DNA from: Furfurilactobacillus milii
Lineage (GTDB): Bacteria > Bacillota > Bacilli > Lactobacillales > Lactobacillaceae
Assembly (NCBI RefSeq): GCF_009863985.1
Contig: NZ_WEZT01000008.1
Coordinates: 1-40,251 of the forward strand
DNA length: 40,251 nucleotides
Reading direction: 5' to 3'
The notes below the pieces were generated by a model. That model did not search any database and was not told the DNA's origin. It saw nothing but the letters and a program-made list of their open reading frames with translations. Of the stretch, positions 1 through 5,368 are shown one piece after another (the stretch's first letter is position 1; every line of letters starts with the position of its first letter). The position numbers and the translations under genes are program-made.

Positions 1-36
1 GATTTTAATTCGTTCGGAATAGGTTATACTAGACAA
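1..36 (-). CDS. IS30 transposase N-terminus (partial)
   Basis: Twelve codons remain, starting at a TTG codon (34-36) and reading LSSITYSERIKI. A GGAG ribosome site lies about 8 bases upstream. The same start and residues open the longer fragment at 3144. The frame runs off the left edge of the window, so nothing can be said about the DDE catalytic core. Confidence 0.6.
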   Translation of the reverse strand, partial: MSSITYSERIKI

Positions 37-37
37 A

Positions 38-118
38 AGATCAGCTCCTAAAAGATGGGTTTGTGGTAAACACCATTTTAAAGGAAGCTGATCTTTTTTT
101 GTCCGAACAGCGTTCGGA
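38..118. other. IS-end hairpins, one occluding the transposase RBS
   Basis: AGATCAGCT (38-46) pairs with AGCTGATCT (86-94). Between them CCTAAAA and TTTTAAAGG extend the stem with small interruptions. On the minus strand the distal arm contains the GGAG ribosome site of the transposase. A transcript entering from outside the IS would therefore bury the site. The T run at 95-100 could also terminate plus-strand transcripts. A second small stem, TCCGAAC-agc-GTTCGGA, lies at 102-118 next to the element end. The second IS copy has the same layout. Confidence 0.6.
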
Positions 119-170
119 TTAATTTTACAATCTACCAAACGACTAAACTTAATTTTTGAACCATGTTCCA

Positions 171-212
171 GCATGCTAGCAAAATCCTAGGATTTTGCTA
201 GCATGCTTTTTT
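171..212. terminator. 36-bp perfect palindrome with T run
   Basis: GCATGCTAGCAAAATCCT (171-188) is followed directly by its exact reverse complement (189-206) and then by TTTTTT. The palindrome has no spacer. As RNA it would form a long stem with a minimal loop and act as a strong terminator for plus-strand transcription. As DNA it could extrude as a cruciform. It lies just inside the IS30 copy at the left edge of the plasmid-like segment. Confidence 0.65.
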
Positions 213-374
213 AGTTGTTTTTTCCAAAATTAAGAATCCCGATTTAACAGCATTTAGTCGGCCTAAGTATCCTAGAATTTTACTACTACACCCCCGATTT
301 TGCACAAATATTACAATAAGAAATTGTAGCATTTTCCTAGGACTAAATATTGCAGTTATCACAAGGACCTGGAC
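213..374. other. AT-rich non-coding stretch downstream of rep
   Basis: There is no open frame with a ribosome site here. The only structure I see is a short imperfect hairpin, TACAAT-aaga-AATTGTA, near 313-329. It is likely plasmid backbone between the 36-bp palindrome and the terminators behind rep. Confidence 0.3.
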
Positions 375-398
375 GCCGACACTGTCGGCTCATTTTTT
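375..398 (+). terminator. Small hairpin with T run
   Basis: GCCGAC (375-380) and GTCGGC (384-389) form a six-pair stem with a three-base loop, followed by TCA and a run of T. It reads as an intrinsic terminator on the plus strand. No plus-strand gene precedes it, so it may instead be part of plasmid replication structure. Confidence 0.45.
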
Positions 399-430
399 TA
401 GTTTGAGTGAAGCGAAATCTAAGACAGTTT

Positions 431-462
431 GTAAAAAAAGACACCACATTTTTGTGTGGTGT
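431..462 (-). terminator. Terminator downstream of rep (minus strand)
   Basis: ACACCACA (441-448) pairs with TGTGGTGT (455-462). On the minus strand the stem is followed by a run of seven T. It lies behind the rep stop codon and behind the first terminator at 577-626, so it may serve as a backup. Confidence 0.55.
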
Positions 463-576
463 GTAAGTGCGCCTTTAGACCCCTTAACGGAATTATGATA
501 TCCTTGATTTGTTTAAGACGGTGACTACTAACCAAGAAGAATTCGCTAGCTTGCCAGAGCTAAGGCAGTAGTTACA

Positions 577-626
577 CAAAAAGCAATCACCACGGATTTT
601 ATCATCCAAAGCGATTGCTTTTTTTA
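577..626. terminator. Bidirectional terminator at the end of rep
   Basis: AAAAAGCAATC (near 579) pairs with GATTGCTTTTT (ending about 625). The hairpin has A and T tracts on its two sides, so it can terminate both strands. It sits four bases beyond the rep stop codon and is the natural end of the rep transcript. Confidence 0.65.
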
Positions 627-629
627 ATA

Positions 630-1583
630 CTACCAGATCAAATAATTTTTACGTTGTTGATCCCACTTAGCCACAATTAATTCAGCTTCAGTCGGTTCTG
701 GCAATTCTTCCCCATCAACATTCACTAAATCACCGTTATCGGCATCGTCCAATTTCAATTGCCGTTTAATTCGCTTCAGTAAGCCGCCATAGCCAATTTG
801 GCGAGTACCAGCCAAGGCTTGTTCCAAGTCATCAATCACCTGTTGATTACGATTATCATCGTCAGTCATGTAATCAGCAGACTTAACTTGATATTTGGCC
901 GTTTCCTGCGCGCTAGAGAGCAGAGAAGGCTTTCCCTTAGATTTATTCGTCCGAACCACTTCAACATTCACAATCGGCTTATATGAGCTTCTGAGAGCTT
1001 TCTGCCACAAATCAGTCCAATTAGCTTGCGATAAATAATTTCCAGACCCTTTAAAATAAGCATTTTTAACAAATAGTAAAACATGTAAATGCTGGTGATA
1101 TGTCCCGTTATCTTTAGCCGTAATTTCAGTCGAACGAACATACCCTAGTAAATTTCTAGCTACTTTTTTATAACGAATTAATTTATTAAAAGCCTGTGTT
1201 AAAGCACGTAAACGCAGTTTTAAATCAACACAATCAATCGCATTTCGTTCTGTAAGCGTCAAAAAAATAAATCGCCCCGTAGGCTGCTGTTTATGAGCCT
1301 CAGTTAAAATTTTTTTCAGCTGCCCAGAATTTTTCATACTCCGACGCCAATTACATAGCGGACATAATCGACTCTTACAAAACCATGTTTGATACAGCTT
1401 TGTTGAACCATCAGGCAACTTTCGAAAACGCAAAACATCAGCGCATCCGTATACTTTATGGGCCTTTTTATATAACAGAATTGAAAGATATTCGGCATAA
1501 CGTAAGTTCTCTAATTTCTTCTGCCGCCAAGGTCGTGGCTTTCCATAATTATTTTTATCCTGCAATATTTTTTTATCAGCCAA
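630..1583 (-). CDS. rep: Rolling-circle plasmid replication initiator (Rep_1 family)
   Basis: This initiator would nick the double-strand origin and covalently join the 5' end to start rolling-circle replication. The frame can be extended to an ATG at 1610, but that start has no ribosome site. The TTG at 1583 has GGGAGGAG nine bases upstream and gives 317 aa, the usual size. Visible motifs are a cysteine cluster (C69, C74, C77), FLTLT near residue 107, the metal-binding HUH motif HLH at 165-167 within YHQHLHV, and the catalytic segment ETAKYQVKSADY with Tyr231. The protein closely resembles RepB of small cryptic Lactobacillus plasmids of the pC194/pUB110 group. No frameshift or truncation is visible, so the gene looks intact although it appears to sit in a chromosome. 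The window alone cannot prove integration rather than misassembly. Confidence 0.9.
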   Translation of the reverse strand: MADKKILQDKNNYGKPRPWRQKKLENLRYAEYLSILLYKKAHKVYGCADVLRFRKLPDGSTKLYQTWFCKSRLCPLCNWRRSMKNSGQLKKILTEAHKQQPTGRFIFLTLTERNAIDCVDLKLRLRALTQAFNKLIRYKKVARNLLGYVRSTEITAKDNGTYHQHLHVLLFVKNAYFKGSGNYLSQANWTDLWQKALRSSYKPIVNVEVVRTNKSKGKPSLLSSAQETAKYQVKSADYMTDDDNRNQQVIDDLEQALAGTRQIGYGGLLKRIKRQLKLDDADNGDLVNVDGEELPEPTEAELIVAKWDQQRKNYLIW

Positions 1584-1630
1584 ATTAAAAACTCCTCCCA
1601 CCATCCACATGAGAAGAGCTAATCTTTTAT

Positions 1631-1695
1631 GTATTTACTAAAACTAAGGACTTGACGCTTACTAACCCAAGTCTTAAACTAAATCTAGTAAATAC
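1631..1695. promoter_or_regulatory. Inverted repeat in the rep leader
   Basis: GTATTTACTA (1631-1640) and TAGTAAATAC (1686-1695) are perfect 10-bp arms. Inside them AGGACTTG (1647-1654) pairs with CAAGTCTT (1668-1675), counting one G-U pair. The structure lies 48-112 bases upstream of the rep start, where rolling-circle plasmids usually control rep by attenuation or antisense RNA. The role is inferred from position and structure. Confidence 0.45.
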
Positions 1696-1710
1696 GAATA
1701 TTGAAGATTA

Positions 1711-1760
1711 ACTCACGTGTTCCGGGTCGCCAAACTAGGAATTCTCACGTGGGTTTTTTT
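1711..1760 (+). terminator. Terminator on the strand opposite rep
   Basis: ACTCACGTG (1711-1719) pairs with CACGTGGGT (1746-1754), and a run of T follows. It would end plus-strand RNA that crosses the rep leader. That fits a short countertranscript regulating rep, or simply insulation. I could not identify a convincing plus-strand promoter just upstream. Confidence 0.5.
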
Positions 1761-1840
1761 ATTGTTTTATTTTATACCATCATAATACGCTCAAAGCTAT
1801 ATGTGTCAATGGTTAGAGGCAACTTTCAAAAAACTTGTTG

Positions 1841-1867
1841 TTTCTATATGTATCAAGATAAGAGGAA
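1841..1867 (-). other. Candidate double-strand origin (nick site)
   Basis: On the minus strand 1851-1865 reads CCTCTTATCTTGATA, which contains the CTTATCTTGATA core of pC194/pUB110-group nick sites. It is framed by GTTTC and GAAAC arms that can form a small stem exposing the site. It lies about 270 bases upstream of the rep start in the rep orientation, as expected for this plasmid group. The match to the family motif is from memory. Confidence 0.6.
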
Positions 1868-1923
1868 ACTGGCAAAAAAACGCCAGTTTCAACCCCTCGG
1901 GCGCTGTCGCCCCGAACCCCGAC

Positions 1924-2113
1924 CAAGCTGAACCAGCTTGACCGTGAAACATGAGCGGGGGCTCCCGCTCATACTCACCCCATCACTCGCCGTGAGGGCA
2001 GGAAAGCAAAGTTTAAGAAACTTTGGCTTTCAGCCAATTCAGTGTCTGGGTTTAGTTAGGTAGTCAACTCCTTATCCTCGCTCCCGTTGGTCGTTCCGGT
2101 ACCGTTGACTACC
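1924..2113. other. Hairpin array, candidate single-strand origin
   Basis: Four strong hairpins follow each other in a GC-richer stretch. CAAGCTG (1924-1930) pairs with CAGCTTG (1934-1940). GAGCGGG (1953-1959) pairs with CCCGCTC (1964-1970). AAAGCAAAGTTT (2003-2014) pairs with AAACTTTGGCTTT (2018-2030) with one bulge. GGTAGTCAAC (2059-2068) pairs with GTTGACTACC (2104-2113). Such folded, non-coding DNA upstream of rep is typical of single-strand origins where lagging-strand priming occurs. I cannot assign a known class (ssoA, ssoT, ssoU or ssoW). Confidence 0.5.
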
Positions 2114-2331
2114 AGCTCGTACCCGCTTTTAGTTGCGACGTGGTGCAAGGATTAAGTTCGAAGGAGTGCAAACTAAAAAGTGTAATTTTAATCTAAGTCA
2201 TTTATATTCTTTCAATTGATACACACAAATTGTGCCTCTTTTAATTTAATACGGGATTTTTACTAGTATTCGTGTATTTTATAAGGAGTTCTACTTTTTG
2301 TTAAGGATCAGCTGTAATAATAGAAAGCACG
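2114..2331. other. Non-coding stretch between origin and KGG gene
   Basis: No convincing gene is seen here. An AAGGAG at 2283 precedes a possible TTG frame that I reject, because it runs through the terminator at 2332-2360. There is a small CACAAATTGTG stem near 2224. The region is probably plasmid backbone. Confidence 0.3.
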
Positions 2332-2360
2332 AAAAAAGATCCTTAAAAGGGTCTTTTTTT
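2332..2360. terminator. Bidirectional terminator behind the first KGG gene
   Basis: AAAAAAGATCC (2332-2342) pairs with GGGTCTTTTTT (2349-2359) through a six-base loop, with one T-G pair. A and T tracts on the two flanks allow termination on both strands. It lies about 50 bases beyond the KGG stop codon on the minus strand. Confidence 0.65.
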
Positions 2361-2407
2361 GTAACTAGTAGAAAAAATCTTGCAGATTATTTTTACCGTT
2401 TACGTGT

Positions 2408-2794
2408 TTAATTATTATCTCCATCAGAATTTGCTTTTCCGCCTTTTTTTCCGATTTTTTCATAAAAATCTTTGTCATGAGAATCGGAAGTGGCTTCTCC
2501 ACCCTTTTTTCCGGTTTTTTCATAAAAATCTTTGTCATGAGAATCGGAAGTGGCTTCTCCACCCTTTTTTCCGATTTTTTCATAAAAATCTTTGTCATGA
2601 GAATCGGAAGTGGCTTCTCCACCCTTTTCACCATTTTTTTCATAAAAATCTTTGTCATGAGAATCGGAAGTGGCTTCTCCACCCTTTTCACCATTTTTTT
2701 CATAAAAATCTTTGTCATGAGATTTGGAAGTAGCTTCTCCACCTTTGCGTCCAGCTTCTTCTCTGCTCATTTTTTCGTTATCTTTTTCAGCCAT
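2408..2794 (-). CDS. KGG-repeat general stress protein (long form)
   Basis: The 128-aa, highly charged protein starts MAEKDNEKMSREEA and then repeats a 20-residue unit of the form KGGEATSDSHDKDFYEKIG about five times. KGG repeats of this kind (GsiB/acidophilic repeat family) mark small hydrophilic stress-induced proteins thought to protect by hydration rather than catalysis. The start ATG has AAAGGAGG seven bases upstream and a promoter at 2855-2882. Units differ at one or two residues, and the last ends KANSDGDNN. A shorter divergent paralogue lies at 3465-3656. Other frames across the repeats are open only because the DNA repeats in multiples of three. Function is known at family level only. 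Confidence 0.85.
   Translation of the reverse strand: MAEKDNEKMSREEAGRKGGEATSKSHDKDFYEKNGEKGGEATSDSHDKDFYEKNGEKGGEATSDSHDKDFYEKIGKKGGEATSDSHDKDFYEKTGKKGGEATSDSHDKDFYEKIGKKGGKANSDGDNN
2461..2760. repeat. Five 60-bp tandem repeats inside the KGG gene
   Basis: The unit beginning CATAAAAATCTTTGTCATGA recurs exactly every 60 bases at 2461, 2521, 2581, 2641 and 2701. The first four copies differ only around the GATTTTTT/CACCATTTT boundary; the last is more diverged. Sixty bases encode 20 residues, so gain or loss of units keeps the frame. This is a coding minisatellite, not a CRISPR array. Confidence 0.9.
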
Positions 2795-2854
2795 AATAAT
2801 CCTCCTTTAATATTGAGTATTTGCATCCGCTTACAATTTTTTCTACTAACACTT

Positions 2855-2882
2855 ATAGTATCAAGATATTTTTTTTAAGCAA
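2855..2882 (-). promoter_or_regulatory. Promoter of the long KGG gene
   Basis: On the minus strand TTGCTT (2882-2877) and TACTAT (2860-2855) are separated by 16 bases. The same promoter with near-identical flanks drives the second KGG gene, which supports the assignment. Confidence 0.6.
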
Positions 2883-2889
2883 ACAAAAT

Positions 2890-3144
2890 GGTTTAAAATT
2901 ATTTGTCTTAATTTGTCATTCAATTTAGTCTTTCGGCCACATCGTGACCGCTTGTATTCGGCATCTGTTTGTGCTAATTCAGCCTGATAAGGTTGACATC
3001 GAGATAATTCATAAGAAATTGTTGACGGTGATCGGTTCAGCCGAACGGTGATCGGTTCAGCCGAACGCCCATTTGGATATTGGACAGCCCTAGTTCACAA
3101 AAGGTTTCGATTTTAATTCGTTCGGAATAGGTTATACTAGACAA
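2890..3144 (-). pseudogene. IS30 transposase, N-terminal fragment with frameshift
   Basis: Minus-strand translation from the TTG at 3144 gives SSITYSERIKIETFCELGL, then NIQMGVRLNR with SPSTISYELSRCQPY. After that come QAELAQTDAEYKRS and CGRKTKLNDKLRQ. This is the N-terminal helix-turn-helix region of an ISLpl1-like IS30 transposase. A 20-bp tandem duplication at 3026-3065 breaks the frame inside the HTH, and the catalytic DDE domain is absent. GGAG lies eight bases before the start. The fragment cannot encode an active enzyme. Confidence 0.8.
3026..3065. repeat. 20-bp tandem duplication in the transposase
   Basis: CGGTGATCGGTTCAGCCGAA occurs twice without a gap (3026-3045 and 3046-3065). Removing one copy restores the transposase frame through residues VRLNRSPSTISYEL, so the duplication is a secondary inactivating event. 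Confidence 0.9.
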
Positions 3145-3377
3145 AAAATCAGCTCCTAAAAGATGGGTTTGTGGTAAACACCATTTTAAAGGAAGCTGAT
3201 CTTTTTTGTCCGAACAGCGTCCGGATTAATTTTACAATCTACCAACTAGTTTTGTAAAAAAAAGCTATGTTTATTGAACTTATCATTTTAGTTAGTTAGG
3301 AAAAAATATTCTCTTTATTTTTAATGTCTCAAACTCATTACATTTATATGATGTTTTCTTCTGAGAAGCCCTTTTGT

Positions 3378-3405
3378 TTGCTTAAAAAAATTATCTTGAT
3401 ACTAT
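3378..3405 (+). promoter_or_regulatory. Promoter of the short KGG gene
   Basis: TTGCTT (3378-3383) and TACTAT (3400-3405) are separated by 16 bases. Sequence from TTTTGTTTGC through the start codon is nearly the same as upstream of the other KGG gene, but on the opposite strand. Confidence 0.6.
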
Positions 3406-3464
3406 AGTGTTAGTAGAAGAAATTGTGAGCGGATACAAATACTCAATATTAAAGGAGGATTATT

Positions 3465-3656
3465 ATGGCTGAAAAAGATAACGAAAAAATGAGCAGAGAA
3501 GAAGCTGAACGCAAAGGTGGAGAAGCCACTTCCGAATCTCATGACAAAGATTTTTATGAAAAAAATGGTAAAAAGGGTGGAGAAGCCACTTCCGAATCTC
3601 ATGACAAAGATTCTCATGACAAAGATTTTTATAAAAAAAATGGTGACGTTGATTAA
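3465..3656 (+). CDS. KGG-repeat general stress protein (short form)
   Basis: The 63-aa paralogue of the protein at 2408-2794 shares the N-terminus MAEKDNEKMSREEA and an AAAGGAGG ribosome site. It has only two KGG units. A 15-base duplication (TCTCATGACAAAGAT, about 3596-3625) inserts SHDKD in frame, and the end (KKNGDVD) differs from the long form. It may be a contracted or decayed copy. It is transcribed away from the long copy, with the IS30 remnant between them. As with other KGG proteins, no enzymatic role is expected. Confidence 0.75.
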   Translation: MAEKDNEKMSREEAERKGGEATSESHDKDFYEKNGKKGGEATSESHDKDSHDKDFYKKNGDVD

Positions 3657-4053
3657 TCATCATGGGACGCTGTTCAATTGATCGCCCCAAAGATTGATTA
3701 TATTTGGATCGTTGGTCAACGTTACGCCGTTGGCGTACGCCATGAAGTAATCACTCCCTATATTGGTTGGAATTAGCTACTACCATTGTAAGTGATTGCT
3801 TTGGGCTTTTTAATTTCTGTTCGGATTAATTATAGAATTTGCCGTTATCAAAAAAATAGTGAAGTGCTTAAGCGCATGGAAACACATGAACTGTGCCTTA
3901 TTAGTCCTCGATTTAAGGCATTTTAAGAGACGCACAGTTAACGGGCTAATGTTTGTGAAAAGACTATGACATATTGGGAAGTTCACGCGCCCATGTTAGA
4001 TGTGTTAATATTATTGCTGTCTATAGAACACTGAACGGAAAGTCAGGATTTAC
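3657..4053. other. Non-coding region upstream of tsaB with palindromes
   Basis: No gene is seen here. A perfect 12-bp palindrome TGGCGTACGCCA lies at 3731-3742. AAGTAATCACT (3745-3755) can pair with AGTGATTGCTT (3791-3801), followed by a T-rich tail. GTTCGGATTAATT at about 3824-3836 matches the tip of the IS30 end, so a solo IS end may remain here. A nested hairpin lies at 3889-3939. I found no convincing tsaB promoter. Confidence 0.4.
3889..3939 (+). other. Nested hairpin upstream of tsaB
   Basis: AACTGTGC (3889-3896) pairs with GCACAGTT (3932-3939), and inside it GCCTTA (3895-3900) can pair with TAAGGC (3914-3919). No T run follows, so it is not a classical terminator. It may be a leader structure or the remains of a mobile palindrome. 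Confidence 0.35.
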
Positions 4054-4776
4054 ATGAAGGTTCTCGCGTTAGATACATCAAACCAGCCAATGAGTGTTGC
4101 ACTATTGGTTGATCAAAAAGTTATTGCTAAAAAAACAACTGCAACGCAATTGGATCACAGCGTCCAACTGATGCCGACAATTACTGAATTGATGGCAGAT
4201 CAGCAGTGGCAACCGGAGGACCTAGACCGTGTGGTCGTTGCCCAGGGTCCTGGTTCTTATACTGGATTGCGGATTGCTGTGACAACAGCGAAGACTCTGG
4301 CAGCGACACTTCACATTCAGTTGGTGGGGGTATCGAGTTTAGCTGTGTTGGCAGGCAGTGTCCAAACGGAAGGAACGTTTGTCAGTCCTATTTTTGATGC
4401 ACGAAATACGCAGTTATATGCTGGTTTGTATCAAATTAAAAACGGCCAGCCCGTCCCTGTTATTACAGACCAACACACCAACATCCCGGATTGGACCGCG
4501 CAATTGAATGCGGCCGGTCATCCCGTAACGTTAATTGGTGAATTGACACGTTATCACGATGTCTTATCAGATGCACTTGATGTTCCGGTCACGTTTACTG
4601 AAGGCGACGATAACCTGCCTGATGCCGGCGTGCTAGGGCAATTAGGTATGCCGCTTAAAGCTATTGATGATATTGATTCTTTCGTGCCCCAATACTTACG
4701 TCTGTCGCCTGCTGAAGCTCAGTGGGCAGCAGCTCATCCAGGAGAAGACCACAAAAATTATGTTGAAGAAGTATAA
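4054..4776 (+). CDS. tsaB: tRNA t6A37 threonylcarbamoyltransferase subunit TsaB
   Basis: TsaB is the non-catalytic partner that binds TsaD (and TsaE) in the complex transferring threonylcarbamoyl to A37 of ANN-decoding tRNAs. The 240-aa protein has the ASKHA-type N-terminus MKVLALDTSNQPMSVAL and the QGPGSYTGLR segment near residue 65, both typical of TsaB. Length is normal. It opens a cluster tsaB-rimI-rimI-tsaD. Its last 17 bases overlap the next gene. tsaE is not in the window. The start ATG has a modest AGGA upstream. Confidence 0.93.
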   Translation: MKVLALDTSNQPMSVALLVDQKVIAKKTTATQLDHSVQLMPTITELMADQQWQPEDLDRVVVAQGPGSYTGLRIAVTTAKTLAATLHIQLVGVSSLAVLAGSVQTEGTFVSPIFDARNTQLYAGLYQIKNGQPVPVITDQHTNIPDWTAQLNAAGHPVTLIGELTRYHDVLSDALDVPVTFTEGDDNLPDAGVLGQLGMPLKAIDDIDSFVPQYLRLSPAEAQWAAAHPGEDHKNYVEEV

Positions 4777-5368
4777 GCAGGCTTTTCAAAAATGGTATCG
4801 GCGCCACTTTGCCAGTGAGGTTCGACAACAGCAGGCCGAGGATTTGGACATCAAGAATCATCGGTTGATGATTCGCGATACCCAGTACTTTTTGGGTCGT
4901 GCCCAGTTTCCAGATGTTCCTGAAATTGTAGGGGTTGAACGGGCAGTTTACGACGGCAAGACCCCTTGGGACGCACAGGCGTTTGCGAATGAACTTAAAC
5001 GAAAACAGGATCGGTTATACTTGGTGATTCGTAAAAATGATCAGCTGATTGCCTTTGCTGGATGTTCGTTTGATATCCAGCGGAAGGATGCCCACATCAC
5101 AAATATCGCCGTATTACCTGATTGGCAGGGTGATGGTCTTGGTGAATTCTTAATGCGCGCTTTGATTCGAAAGGCACGGCATATGGGGATGCGACAAGTT
5201 ACCTTGGAAGTTCGAATCAGTAACAAACGGGCACAAAACTTGTATCACAAGCTTGGTTTCCGTCAAACGGGGATTAAGCGTGGCTATTACTTTGGTGATC
5301 ACGAAGATGCCGTTGACATGATGGTTCCCTTAATTAAGGCCCCAACAAGTGAGTCAAGCCATGAATAA
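4760..5368 (+). CDS. rimI: GNAT acetyltransferase, RimI-like (first copy)
   Basis: The GNAT-fold enzyme is expected to N-acetylate a protein N-terminus (ribosomal protein S18 in the RimI model) using acetyl-CoA. I chose ATG 4760 because GGAGAAG lies 12 bases upstream; the longer frame upstream is only tsaB read in another frame. That gives 202 aa. The acetyl-CoA loop QGDGLG follows the strand ITNIAVLPDW, and the C-terminal LEVRISNKRAQNLYHKLGF is the usual RimI signature. It has about 55 extra N-terminal residues rich in K, R and Q compared with a minimal RimI. It overlaps tsaB and the next GNAT gene, indicating translational coupling. The exact substrate is inferred. Confidence 0.8.
   Translation: MLKKYKQAFQKWYRRHFASEVRQQQAEDLDIKNHRLMIRDTQYFLGRAQFPDVPEIVGVERAVYDGKTPWDAQAFANELKRKQDRLYLVIRKNDQLIAFAGCSFDIQRKDAHITNIAVLPDWQGDGLGEFLMRALIRKARHMGMRQVTLEVRISNKRAQNLYHKLGFRQTGIKRGYYFGDHEDAVDMMVPLIKAPTSESSHE

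Larger units (their letters stand above)
1..138 (-). mobile_element. IS30-family element, 5' end (cut by window edge)
   Basis: This block is almost identical to 3111-3245, so it is one end of a repeated element. Read on the minus strand it has the outer end at about 138, a nested hairpin, a GGAG ribosome site and then the start of a transposase frame. The same frame is much longer in the second copy, where it is recognisably IS30/ISLpl1-like. The rest of this copy lies left of the window, so whether it is intact cannot be seen. It has the same orientation as the copy at 2890-3245. Confidence 0.8.
139..2889. mobile_element. Probable integrated rolling-circle plasmid segment
   Basis: This stretch lies between two IS30 ends in the same orientation. 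It contains a complete Rep_1-type initiator gene on the minus strand, a pC194-type nick-site sequence upstream of it, a dense hairpin array resembling a single-strand origin, several terminators and a KGG stress-protein gene. It contains no chromosomal housekeeping gene. The simplest reading is a small cryptic Lactobacillus plasmid captured by recombination between IS copies or by IS-mediated cointegration. No mobilisation or resistance gene is visible. Confidence 0.65.
2890..3245 (-). mobile_element. Truncated IS30-family element
   Basis: The outer end (to 3245), the RBS-occluding hairpin and the transposase start are the same as at 1-138. The transposase frame then decays and stops being recognisable near 2890, where it abuts the promoter block of the KGG gene. 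The distal two thirds and the other terminal repeat are missing. It is probably a deletion relic of an ISLpl1-like element. Confidence 0.8.

Noticed and set aside
2298-2411. 37-codon frame with TTG start and AAGGAG upstream
   Set aside because: It runs through the bidirectional terminator at 2332-2360 and overlaps the end of the KGG gene; the product resembles nothing known, including type I toxins.
2461-2760. CRISPR array
   Set aside because: The units are contiguous 60-bp coding repeats without spacers, and there are no cas genes.
2365-2878. Other long open frames over the KGG gene on both strands
   Set aside because: The 60-bp repeats keep all frames open. Only the frame with AAAGGAGG and the KGG motif is supported by the paralogue at 3465.
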